64,000 nt of DNA. It comes from Chryseobacterium sp. KLBC 52. GTDB lineage: Bacteria > Bacteroidota > Bacteroidia > Flavobacteriales > Weeksellaceae. The DNA lies in the NCBI RefSeq assembly GCF_003347605.1, contig NZ_QDFZ01000014.1, forward strand, positions 1 through 64,000. Direction: 5' to 3'. Below the pieces are notes generated by a model, which searched no databases, had not been told where the DNA came from, and saw nothing but the letters and a program-made list of their open reading frames with translations. The position numbers were made by a program, and so were the translations under genes. Shown here piece after piece: positions 42,638 through 49,779 of this stretch. Each line of letters starts with the position of its first letter. The stretch's first letter is position 1.

Positions 42638-43606
42638 TTATTTCTTAAGGATATAGGTGTTTTCTTTTTTCTGTACTTCCAACCCCAGAATGAAGGCCAG
42701 GGATTCAATATTTTCGCCAACGGTACCGCCTGTGAAATCGGCAGTAATCTTTTTATTTTCAGATTCTTTAGGATACATAACCGTTGTACTGTAATTGCTT
42801 TCCAGGACTGCTACTACTTCTTTTAAAGGAACATCGTTAAAGCTCAAAGACAATATCGCAGGAACTGTTTTTGCTGAGTTTTTCACAGGTTTCAATGCAA
42901 TAATGGCTGTAGTATGCGCAATTCCAAAGTTGGTCCATTTCTGATTCGGCGCAAGGAAAGAAACCGGAACGCCAGGAGAAGAAACAGCAACCTTCCCTTC
43001 ATAAAGATCAACAGCTTTTTTCTTGCCTGACTGTGAAATCTTAAATACCGTTCCCAATACTTTGGTACTGAAGCCATCTGCACGAACGATAAAAGGATGT
43101 GTTTTAGATTTTGCGACAGAGAATATGGCATCTCCTTTTAAATCCACTACTCTGGTAGACGCAGGAAAAGATTTTTCTACAGTCAGTACAGCGCCTGGTA
43201 AAAGAGTAACTACAGATCCGTCTTCAAGCTGAACAATACGGTTCCCGGATTTTGCAAGATATACATCAGGCTTAATGAACATGGTGTAGGTAAATATTCC
43301 ACCCAATGACAACAGCAGAATAATAACTGCAGCCATTTTATAGAGATGCGTTGTAAAGCTTTTTACAGATGAAATAGAAATACTTTCTGTTTGAGGAAAA
43401 TAATACTCCAGTCCGGACAATATTCTTTCTTTGGATTCTTTCATATGAGTAGCATCCAGATTTTTTTCTGTCTGAGTTCTCCATTGCTTTAAAAGTTCAT
43501 TTTCTTTTTCAGAGATTGAGTCTTCCGAAACTTCCCGTTCCCAAAGTCTGAAAACAAAGGCTTCAATATTTTTATATGGTAAACGTTTTTTCATAAGGTC
43601 TTTCAT
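42638..43606 (-). CDS. FecR-family anti-sigma factor
   Basis: A 322-residue FecR protein. The N-terminal ~85 residues are cytoplasmic and hold the sigma-binding WxxR-like region (KQWRTQTEKNLDATHM). One membrane helix follows (HLYKMAAVIILLLSLGGIFTYTMF). The periplasmic FecR domain has NRIVQLEDGSVVTLLPGAVLTVEKSFPASTRVVDLKGDAIFSVAKSKTHPFIVRADGFSTKVLGTVFKI. The C-terminal STN-like part has FNDVPLKEVVAVLESNYSTTVMY. It would hold the divergently encoded ECF sigma factor inactive until the receptor STN domain signals. The receptor gene starts 52 bases downstream. It is divergent from the sigma gene, with about 230 bases between. Confidence 0.93.
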   Translation of the reverse strand: MKDLMKKRLPYKNIEAFVFRLWEREVSEDSISEKENELLKQWRTQTEKNLDATHMKESKERILSGLEYYFPQTESISISSVKSFTTHLYKMAAVIILLLSLGGIFTYTMFIKPDVYLAKSGNRIVQLEDGSVVTLLPGAVLTVEKSFPASTRVVDLKGDAIFSVAKSKTHPFIVRADGFSTKVLGTVFKISQSGKKKAVDLYEGKVAVSSPGVPVSFLAPNQKWTNFGIAHTTAIIALKPVKNSAKTVPAILSLSFNDVPLKEVVAVLESNYSTTVMYPKESENKKITADFTGGTVGENIESLAFILGLEVQKKENTYILKK

Positions 43607-43817
43607 GTATTCACAGATACTTCTATCTATAAGACAGTGAAAATGAAAAACTTCCCCAGGGCATCCTTAACGTTATATTCACATTACAACCAAATTGTTA
43701 ATAATTTTCATCCTTTTTCACATTTACTCAACATTAACGTCACATTTGAGCCCTGTTTTTCAGAAATATTTAATCTTATCATACCCAAAGTTCACAAAAA
43801 GTTAATTTTCCTTTAGG

Positions 43818-43825
43818 TAATTTTG
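43818..43825 (+). promoter_or_regulatory. -7 box of the ECF sigma gene
   Basis: TAATTTTG matches the Bacteroidota -7 consensus, ending 9 bases before the chosen ATG. No -33 TTG at the usual spacing was found. The short leader would also exclude the upstream TTG start at 43823. Confidence 0.45.
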
Positions 43826-43834
43826 TATCACAAT

Positions 43835-44461
43835 ATGAGCCCAACAGACTATACATTATTAAAGAAAATAAAATCAGGCGACCGTCCTGCATTTATGCTG
43901 CTGTATGACCGATACTGGGATAGTCTATATCGCTTTGTTTTTGTACGGACACGGGATAAAGAAGTCTCTGAGGAAATTCTTCAGAATCTATGGATGAAGA
44001 TTCTTGAAAATACAGACGTGATACAAACCGATGAAACGGAAAGCGCCAAAGGCTACCTCCTCCGCCATCTTCATTACCGGATTATTGATTTTTATAACAG
44101 CTATAAAAAAGCTCCTCCTACGCTGAGTATTGATGAGTTTGATATTCCGAATGAAATTGAAATGGCAGATTCAGATTATTTTGAAATTCTTGAGGAAAAT
44201 GAAATTTCTGCTTTGTTATCCATGATTGATGAGGTGGTTGCCCAACTTCCCTCAACAGAGCAGCAGGTCTACGATATGAGAATCAGAAAAAATATGTCTG
44301 TGAATGAAACCGCAGAAGCACTGGGAATCAGCAACAAAACCGTGAGCAATAAACTAAGCAAAGCTTTGGGAGAAATCCGTGAACAGCTGAATCCGGAGTA
44401 TAAGTCTTCTAAAAAGCTGGTTTCTATTCTGTTGTTGATGGAGGTTTTGACGAGGTATTGA
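43835..44461 (+). CDS. ECF sigma factor (FecI/RpoE type)
   Basis: A 208-residue sigma-70 family ECF factor. Region 2 is visible as FMLLYDRYWDSLYRFVFVRTRDKEVSEEILQNLWMKILEN with the -10-binding part LLRHLHYRIIDFYNSYKK. Region 4 is VAQLPSTEQQVYDMRIRKNMSVNETAEALGISNKTVSNKLSKALGEIREQL, a helix-turn-helix for the -35 element. Paired with the divergent FecR gene and the STN receptor, it should activate that receptor cluster once the ligand is bound. The ATG at 43835 was preferred to a TTG four codons upstream. It is followed by a short TACGGG-rich low-complexity stretch. Confidence 0.92.
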   Translation: MSPTDYTLLKKIKSGDRPAFMLLYDRYWDSLYRFVFVRTRDKEVSEEILQNLWMKILENTDVIQTDETESAKGYLLRHLHYRIIDFYNSYKKAPPTLSIDEFDIPNEIEMADSDYFEILEENEISALLSMIDEVVAQLPSTEQQVYDMRIRKNMSVNETAEALGISNKTVSNKLSKALGEIREQLNPEYKSSKKLVSILLLMEVLTRY

Positions 44462-44568
44462 GTGTGAGGTACGGGTACGGGATACGGGTTTCGAGATACG
44501 GAGTTTCGTCAATCGTCAATTTTTTGCGCCTATTATCAAAATTCACAGCGCAGCGGATTCACCTTTCA

Positions 44569-45216
44569 CTATTCACTAAAGATCGGTAGAAAACCAGTAT
44601 TAAAGTCCAGGATTTTAAAATCGGCAAGGTTTGAATGAATGCTTTCATCATTATTGGTAAAAATGATAGTCTGCATTCCTGCTTCTTTTGCTGCCTTAAG
44701 CCCTGACTGACTGTCTTCAATGGCAATACAGTGCTCCGGAGAGACTCCCAGATTTTTTGCAGAAGTAAGATACACGGCCGGATGAGGTTTTCCCTGAGTT
44801 TCAAACTCTGATGAGTGAATGGTATCAAACAGATCACGAACCTGAAGTTTTTCAAGAACCACATGAGCTACACGCAAAGGAGCATTGGTAGCCAGCCCTA
44901 TTTTATATTCTTTATTCTTAAGATTTTTAATAAATTCCTGTACACCAGACATTGTACAGTCCTGGCCTTGAATCATTTCAATTACTCTCGTCACTACTTT
45001 ATTTTCGAGATCAGAGGAATCAAAATTTTCCCACGGAAATCTTTCATACCAGAATTCTGTGACCTCCTGAGTGGTCATATATTTGGTTTGTGCCGCCAGG
45101 TCATCCGAAACCTGCACGCCATAGGATGAAAAGACATCCAGTTCTGCCTGAGTCCAGAATTTTTCTGAGTCTATCAGAACACCGTCCATGTCAAATATTA
45201 CTGCTTTTAAAGCCAT
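44569..45216 (-). CDS. hxpB: HAD-superfamily sugar-phosphate phosphatase (HxpB-like)
   Basis: A 215-residue HAD-IA phosphatase. Motif I is AVIFDMDGVLIDSE (nucleophile Asp9, acid/base Asp11), motif II LATNAPLRVA, motif III Lys in GKPHPAVYLTSAKNLG, and motif IV IAIEDSQSGLKAAKEAGM. A four-helix C1 cap (residues 17-85) defines the YniC/HxpB group, which dephosphorylates hexitol and 2-deoxyglucose 6-phosphates. The substrate is inferred from overall likeness and could be another phosphosugar. It lies 22 bases downstream of the SufR-like gene in the same direction and may share its transcript. Confidence 0.85.
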   Translation of the reverse strand: MALKAVIFDMDGVLIDSEKFWTQAELDVFSSYGVQVSDDLAAQTKYMTTQEVTEFWYERFPWENFDSSDLENKVVTRVIEMIQGQDCTMSGVQEFIKNLKNKEYKIGLATNAPLRVAHVVLEKLQVRDLFDTIHSSEFETQGKPHPAVYLTSAKNLGVSPEHCIAIEDSQSGLKAAKEAGMQTIIFTNNDESIHSNLADFKILDFNTGFLPIFSE

Positions 45217-45237
45217 TTTTAAATGATAAATGATGAA

Positions 45238-45858
45238 TTATTGGCTGATTTTATACACACAGCGCTGTCCGCCGGAAATGATGTGATCTACTCTTTCCAC
45301 GTTGTACTCCTTTCCTATCAACGATTGGAAATTGGATAATTCAGCACGGCAGAAGCCCTGGCATTCGGTAGCAGCAGCACATATCGGACAATGGTTTTCA
45401 ATCAGATAATATTCTTCCCCTTCTTTTTTCCATTCTGCCATGTAACCTTCATCACTACGGACTTTTGCAAGGGATTCAAGGCGCTGTTCCAGAGATTTTG
45501 TCTTAGAAAGCACTTTTTCATACCGTTCATGGGTATTTTTTTCCCGGTCACTGATCAATAATTCCAAAGCATTTTCACCCAAAAGATTTTTTACTGATTT
45601 CAAAATCTGAACCGTGACATCTGCATGCGTATCCGGAAATTGAGACAATCCTTTCTCTGTAAGCGTATAATAAGTAGAAGGACGGCCCACTCCTTCGCTT
45701 TTCACCGAAGACCGGATCAATCCTTCCTGAGCAAGGTTGAGCAAGTGTTTTCTTGCGCCTTCTTTAGTGATCGACAATTCTTCAGCAATAAGAAGTGATG
45801 TAGCCTCCCCTCTCATCTTGAGAAACATCAGAATGCGATCTGCTGCCGGCTTTTTCAT
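45238..45858 (-). CDS. SufR-like Fe-S-cluster helix-turn-helix regulator
   Basis: A 206-residue regulator. The N-terminal winged helix reads RILMFLKMRGEATSLLIAEELSITKEGARKHLLNLAQEGLIRSSVKSEGVGRPSTYYTLTEKG. A helical linker leads to a C-terminal Cys cluster, ENHCPICAAATECQGFCRAE, with a final Cys in HIISGGQRCVYKI. This spacing (NHCPI ... C..F.C..E ... I..G...C.Y) is that of SufR-type Fe-S repressors, which sense iron-sulfur or oxidative status. It is divergent from the sod-ferredoxin operon, and dyads related to each other lie at both promoters. It is probably an oxidative- or iron-responsive repressor of both itself and that operon. Confidence 0.87.
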   Translation of the reverse strand: MKKPAADRILMFLKMRGEATSLLIAEELSITKEGARKHLLNLAQEGLIRSSVKSEGVGRPSTYYTLTEKGLSQFPDTHADVTVQILKSVKNLLGENALELLISDREKNTHERYEKVLSKTKSLEQRLESLAKVRSDEGYMAEWKKEGEEYYLIENHCPICAAATECQGFCRAELSNFQSLIGKEYNVERVDHIISGGQRCVYKISQ

Positions 45859-45862
45859 TTGA

Positions 45863-45920
45863 CAATATTTTAGTTGTTTTATTTTTCAACAACAAATATA
45901 GTCATTTTCTATAATTTCAA
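45863..45920 (-). promoter_or_regulatory. Promoter and operator of the SufR-like gene
   Basis: On the minus strand TTG (45920 to 45918) and TATATTTG (45900 to 45893) are 17 bases apart, a full flavobacterial promoter. Just downstream lies GTTGTT-N9-AACAAC (45873-45893). The 10-mer GTTGTTTTAT (45873-45882) also occurs in the dyad of the facing sod promoter. The operator overlaps the transcription start, as expected for autorepression. Confidence 0.65.
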
Positions 45921-45977
45921 AAAATCAGAGCTAAAACAAAGATTTACAATATCTTATTCATTCAAATCACAAAATTG

Positions 45978-46024
45978 ATAAAACAACCTAAAAGTTGTTT
46001 TATTAAAATATATTTCTACCTTTG
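45978..46024 (+). promoter_or_regulatory. Promoter and operator of the sod-ferredoxin operon
   Basis: TTG (45995-45997) and TACCTTTG (46017-46024) are 19 bases apart. A perfect dyad ATAAAACAAC-N6-GTTGTTTTAT (45978-46003) covers the -33 box. A bound SufR-like repressor would block the promoter. This is the clearest promoter in the window. Confidence 0.78.
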
Positions 46025-46053
46025 TGACACAACAATTAAAAAAAATAAATACG

Positions 46054-46680
46054 ATGAACCCATTTACATTACCACAGTTACCTTATGCTTATGATGCTTT
46101 GGCTCCTTTTATAGATAAAGAAACAATGACGATTCACCATCAAAAGCATCATCAGGCTTATGTAGACAATCTGAATAATGCTCTGGCACAAACCAACGAA
46201 ACGAATCCTGATCTGGATTCTTTATTACAAAGAATCAGTGAATACAGTCCTGCTATAAGAAATAATGGTGGTGGCCACTATAACCATTCTTTATTCTGGG
46301 AAATTCTTTCCGCTCAACCTAAGCTTCATCCTGAGGGGATGCTTCATGATGATATCACAGCTACTTTCGGAAGTCTTGACAATCTAAAAGCAGAAATGAA
46401 AAAAACAGGTTTATCACAGTTCGGTTCCGGATGGGTATGGTTATTTGTAAAGTTCAACGGATCTCTGGCTATCAGTTCTACTCCTAATCAGGACAATCCG
46501 ATGATGGATATTCTTCCTACAAACAGAGGTTTTCCGATTCTTGGAATAGATGTTTGGGAACATGCCTATTACTTGAATTATCAGAATAAACGTGCTGACT
46601 ACCTTGATGCTTTCTGGTCTGTACTGGATTGGTCTGCCGTTGAAAGAAAATATGAAGAAGCTTTGTCAAAAGTAAGATAA
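46054..46680 (+). CDS. sodA: Superoxide dismutase, Fe/Mn family
   Basis: A 208-residue Fe/Mn superoxide dismutase, converting superoxide to oxygen and hydrogen peroxide. Metal ligands are visible: His in MTIHHQKHHQAYVDNLN, His in GGGHYNHSLFWEIL, and Asp/His in GIDVWEHAYYLNYQNKR. The GSGWVWLFV segment is also typical. There is no signal peptide, so it is cytoplasmic. Fe or Mn preference is not decided by the sequence as read here; sodA is used as the general name. The ATG at 46054 is chosen because the promoter -7 box ends at 46024. It is the first gene of a redox operon facing the SufR-like regulator. Confidence 0.93.
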   Translation: MNPFTLPQLPYAYDALAPFIDKETMTIHHQKHHQAYVDNLNNALAQTNETNPDLDSLLQRISEYSPAIRNNGGGHYNHSLFWEILSAQPKLHPEGMLHDDITATFGSLDNLKAEMKKTGLSQFGSGWVWLFVKFNGSLAISSTPNQDNPMMDILPTNRGFPILGIDVWEHAYYLNYQNKRADYLDAFWSVLDWSAVERKYEEALSKVR

Positions 46681-46703
46681 ATAACACTGAAAGTAAACAA
46701 ACT

Positions 46704-47204
46704 ATGACTGAGGGAAATTTTATCAATAAAGCAAAGGCTTCAGGCATTATTGCCCTTGACCTTTCAGAATACAAACCCACTACGGAAATTGTAGAACTGG
46801 ATATCAAAGATCATCTTTTTATGGGAATGATTGTGAAGGAGAAAGAATTTAAGGAATCAATTGCTGTGGTGGATTTTTCTATATACAATGAAAAAGCAGT
46901 AGGAATTATCTGCTCTACGGATGCCATCATTCCTCCGTGGGCTTACATGCTCATTATGGAAAAACTGTCTCCTTATGCTTCTTATGTAGATTTAAACAAC
47001 GCAGAAACAATATTACTCGATCTCTGGAAACGCCGTCTCATTTACGCTGACCTTAAACAGTATAAAAATCAGAAAGTGGTGGTCCGGGCAAGTACAAATC
47101 ATGATCCTGCTCTGTATTTATTAGCAGCAGGATTATTAAAACCTCTGGTAAAAACACTGATGTACGGCGAGATAGGATTACCTAAAGTAATTTTTAAACA
47201 ATAA
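46704..47204 (+). CDS. DUF2480 family protein
   Basis: A 166-residue cytoplasmic protein of the DUF2480 family, found mainly in Bacteroidota. The typical segments are FINKAKASGIIALDLSEYKP, LDIKDHLFMGMIVKEKEFKESI, CSTDAIIPPWAYMLIMEKLSPYA and YKNQKVVVRAS. The activity is unknown. It is commonly found near iron-sulfur assembly genes in this phylum as I recall; here it sits between superoxide dismutase (23-base gap) and an FMN reductase gene (4-base gap). That context supports a role in redox or Fe-S maintenance. Confidence 0.88.
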   Translation: MTEGNFINKAKASGIIALDLSEYKPTTEIVELDIKDHLFMGMIVKEKEFKESIAVVDFSIYNEKAVGIICSTDAIIPPWAYMLIMEKLSPYASYVDLNNAETILLDLWKRRLIYADLKQYKNQKVVVRASTNHDPALYLLAAGLLKPLVKTLMYGEIGLPKVIFKQ

Positions 47205-47208
47205 AAAA

Positions 47209-47778
47209 ATGAAAGCAATTATATTCAACGGATCCCGGGAAAGAAGAGCTTTATCTACTTCCGGACTGATTTCGGATTATTTCTCAGAACATCTGAAAAC
47301 GCTGGGAATTCAGACTGATATTTTTACCCTTGCGGATTCCGGTATTCCTCTATTTGATGTTACCCTTACCAAGACTCCTTTGGCTGTAGAGCGCATGACT
47401 CAGATGTTTACTGATGCCGATCTACATATCTGGCTGGCTCCTCTTTACCACGGAAGCATTCCGGGAGTGATGAAAAACTGCCTGGACTGGCTTGAAGTAA
47501 CTGCCAACAGATACGAACCTTATCTTACGGATAAAACTGTGGGATTGGTATGCTGGGCAGATGGGCTGCAGGCTATGCAGGGAATCAACGCCATGGATTC
47601 TATTGCCAAATCATTGCGTGCATGGCCATTACCATTCAGCGTTCCCATTGTAAGATCGTCACTATTCGCAGCTGAACAATCTACGCAAATTTCAGAGCTC
47701 TATTCCGGTAAGTTTGATAAGCTTATCAGCATTGCCACCTCTAAAAAAATAGAAAAAACGACTATAAATCATTCATAA
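47209..47778 (+). CDS. NADPH-dependent FMN reductase family protein
   Basis: A 189-residue flavodoxin-fold protein. The N-terminal IIFNGSRERRALSTSGLISDYFSEHL is the FMN-phosphate loop, and LHIWLAPLYHGSIPGVMKNCLDWLE is the P-x-Y-H/N-G-S-x-P-x-x-x-K-N-x-x-D signature of NAD(P)H-dependent FMN reductases such as chromate reductase and SsuE-like enzymes. It reduces FMN or quinones and may relieve oxidative stress, or may accept electrons from the ferredoxin system encoded downstream. It starts 4 bases after the DUF2480 stop and the next gene follows after one base, so the operon is tight. Confidence 0.88.
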   Translation: MKAIIFNGSRERRALSTSGLISDYFSEHLKTLGIQTDIFTLADSGIPLFDVTLTKTPLAVERMTQMFTDADLHIWLAPLYHGSIPGVMKNCLDWLEVTANRYEPYLTDKTVGLVCWADGLQAMQGINAMDSIAKSLRAWPLPFSVPIVRSSLFAAEQSTQISELYSGKFDKLISIATSKKIEKTTINHS

Positions 47779-47779
47779 C

Positions 47780-48832
47780 ATGATAGAAACAGATATACTG
47801 ATCATTGGTGCCGGCCCTGCAGGGTTATTTACGGTATTTGAAGCCGGCCTTCTCAAAATGCGATGCCATATTATCGATGCATTGCCACAGATGGGAGGCC
47901 AGTTATCAGAGTTATATCCCAAGAAACCCATTTTTGACATTCCCGGATTTCCAAGTGTCCTTGCCGGAGAACTCATCGATAATCTTTATGAACAGATCAA
48001 ACAGTTTGAACCAGGCTTTACCTTTAATGAAACAGCCATTCACCTTCTCAAACTGGAAGAAAATCTTTTTGAAGTCATTACCGATAAAGGGACCAAACAC
48101 CGAGCGAAAGCCGTGATTATTGCCGGAGGACTGGGAAGTTTTGAACCTAAAAAACCACCTATTGAAAATATTTCAGCTTTTGAAGAACGTGGAATTAATT
48201 ATTTCATCAAAAATCCGGAAGACTATGCCGGAAAACATGTGGTAATTGCCGGAGGTGGAGATTCAGCGCTGGACTGGACCATTCATCTTGCTGAAATAGC
48301 TTCATCTCTTACTCTCATTCACAGAAGAAATGAATTCCGTGGCGCACTGGATTCTGTTGAAAAGGTGAAAAGATTAAAACTGGAAGGGAAAATCAACCTG
48401 ATTACTCCTGCAGAAGTGATAGGAGTAAATGGTGAGGATTGTTTAAAGGAAATTCTGGTTGAAAAAGAAGGCACAATTCAGTCCATTGAAACGGATTACT
48501 TTATTCCTCTTTTCGGATTGGTTCCCAAGCTGGGACCACTAGTAGAATGGGGACTGGAGCTGGAAAAGAATGCCATAAAAGTAGAAAACAGCACCGATTT
48601 CCAAACCAATATTTCAGGAGTTTATGCCGTAGGTGATATTAATACGTATCCTTATAAAATGAAACTGATTCTATGCGGATTCCATGAAGCAGCCATTGCC
48701 TGCCAAAGTATTTATCAGCGTCTTAATCCGAATAAGAAATTTGTTTTAAAATATACTACGGTAAGTGGAATTGAAGGTTTTGACGGAACAAAAAAACAGG
48801 CAGAAAAACAGGTAGTCGCAACTATTGACTAA
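47780..48832 (+). CDS. Ferredoxin/flavodoxin-NADP+ reductase, TrxR-like
   Basis: A 350-residue flavoprotein of the thioredoxin-reductase-like ferredoxin-NADP+ reductase group (YumC-type). The FAD site is ILIIGAGPAGLFTVFEAGLL, the NADPH site HVVIAGGGDSALDW, and the C-terminal FAD part GVYAVGDINTYPYKMKLILCGFHEAAIA. The CxxC active site of true thioredoxin reductases is absent, which separates the two. It would transfer electrons between NADPH and the ferredoxin encoded 5 bases downstream. The gene is tightly linked to the FMN reductase gene. Confidence 0.92.
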   Translation: MIETDILIIGAGPAGLFTVFEAGLLKMRCHIIDALPQMGGQLSELYPKKPIFDIPGFPSVLAGELIDNLYEQIKQFEPGFTFNETAIHLLKLEENLFEVITDKGTKHRAKAVIIAGGLGSFEPKKPPIENISAFEERGINYFIKNPEDYAGKHVVIAGGGDSALDWTIHLAEIASSLTLIHRRNEFRGALDSVEKVKRLKLEGKINLITPAEVIGVNGEDCLKEILVEKEGTIQSIETDYFIPLFGLVPKLGPLVEWGLELEKNAIKVENSTDFQTNISGVYAVGDINTYPYKMKLILCGFHEAAIACQSIYQRLNPNKKFVLKYTTVSGIEGFDGTKKQAEKQVVATID

Positions 48833-48837
48833 GTAGT

Positions 48838-49161
48838 ATGGAGAATGAAATTACAATTACGGTTATCGACCAAAGCGGTACTACACATACTTTGCTATGC
48901 CCTTTAGAAATGGGACTTACCCTTAAAGATATCTGCAAAGCCTATGAATTGCCTATGGAAGCAATGTGTGGAGGCATGGCTATGTGTGCTACCTGCCATT
49001 GCTTTGTTTTAAGTGAACCCATTCCTCTTCCTGAAAAAAATGATATTGAAGAAGCCTTGTTATCAGAACTATTTACCTCCAGGACTACAAGCAGATTAGC
49101 CTGCCAGATTCATCTTACAGCTCAAATGGATGGGCTGTCGGTAGAAATTGCTGCAGATTAA
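48838..49161 (+). CDS. [2Fe-2S] ferredoxin (adrenodoxin-type)
   Basis: A 107-residue plant/adrenodoxin-type ferredoxin. Cluster ligands are visible as CGGMAMCATCHCF (C-x5-C-x2-C) and the last Cys in SRLACQIHL. The fold begins ITITVIDQSGTTHTLLCPLEMGLTLKDICKAYELP. It follows the reductase gene by 5 bases and is expected to be its partner, carrying single electrons, perhaps to a stress-linked oxygenase or Fe-S repair factor. It is the last gene before a terminator hairpin. Confidence 0.92.
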   Translation: MENEITITVIDQSGTTHTLLCPLEMGLTLKDICKAYELPMEAMCGGMAMCATCHCFVLSEPIPLPEKNDIEEALLSELFTSRTTSRLACQIHLTAQMDGLSVEIAAD

Positions 49162-49242
49162 TGAGTTAAAAATAAAAATTAGCACACTTTATGCTGCTTA
49201 TTTTCAAAGAACAGTGTTGAACTGCTGTAATTAAGTTTAGCG

Positions 49243-49283
49243 GGGATTTCCCAACTATTCAACGTTGAAGAAATCCCTTTTTT
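49243..49283 (+). terminator. Terminator after the [2Fe-2S] ferredoxin gene
   Basis: GGGATTTC pairs with GAAATCCC, followed by TTTTTT. The loop itself contains TTCAAC-GTTGAA. The second ferredoxin gene starts 22 bases later, so it may be read through or use its own promoter. Confidence 0.72.
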
Positions 49284-49305
49284 AAACCCTTTAAATTCAA
49301 ACCAT

Positions 49306-49656
49306 ATGGCTATAAAAATAACAGATGCCTGTATCAACTGTGGAGCCTGCGAACCTGAATGCCCCAACTCAGCCATTTACGAAGGCGCTATCGACTGGCG
49401 CTGGAAAGACAAAACCAAACTTTCAGGACATATTACATTCCCCGACGGTACGGAAGATGATGCCGATGCTTACCATCCGGCTGTCTCAGATGAAGTGTAT
49501 TATATCGTTTCCGGAAAATGTACGGAATGTAAAGGCTTTCATGAAGAGCCTCAATGTAAGGCGGTATGCCCTGTAGACTGTTGTGTAGATGATCCTGATC
49601 ACAGGGAAACGGAAGAAGTACTATTGGACAGACAAAAATTCATGCACAGTGCTTAG
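49306..49656 (+). CDS. 4Fe-4S dicluster ferredoxin
   Basis: A 116-residue ferredoxin with two clusters. The first has ligands CINCGACEPECPNSAI (C-x2-C-x2-C-x3-CP). The second has CTECKGFHEEPQCKAVCPVDCC (C-x2-C-x8-C-x3-CP), with the insertion seen in Allochromatium-type 2[4Fe-4S] proteins. The acidic stretch DGTEDDADAYHPAVSDEVYYIVSGK between them is usual in Bacteroidota versions. It carries low-potential electrons in the cytoplasm. Although separated from the sod operon by a terminator, it stands in the same direction and continues the redox theme. Confidence 0.92.
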   Translation: MAIKITDACINCGACEPECPNSAIYEGAIDWRWKDKTKLSGHITFPDGTEDDADAYHPAVSDEVYYIVSGKCTECKGFHEEPQCKAVCPVDCCVDDPDHRETEEVLLDRQKFMHSA

Positions 49657-49687
49657 TCAACTTCTATCTTTTATATTTAATTTCAAC

Positions 49688-49756
49688 AAAGGCGGGTTTT
49701 AATCTAGTCATGGTCGGAAGAAAATTCCGACCATGACTAGGTTTTAATGCGCCTTT
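49688..49756. terminator. Long perfect hairpin between convergent genes
   Basis: A 16-bp perfect stem CTAGTCATGGTCGGAA/TTCCGACCATGACTAG with GAAAA loop (49704-49740), inside weaker outer arms AAAGGCG/CGCCTTT. It lies between the rightward ferredoxin and leftward PanE genes and may terminate both. The T-run on each side is short (GTTTTAAT), so it may instead be a palindromic repeat. Confidence 0.6.
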
Positions 49757-49779
49757 TATATTTTTTCTTCTCCGAAATC

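Noticed and set aside
44462..44568. TACGGG-rich low-complexity stretch after the sigma gene
   Set aside because: Short and irregular; no regular unit or hairpin, so not called as a repeat feature.
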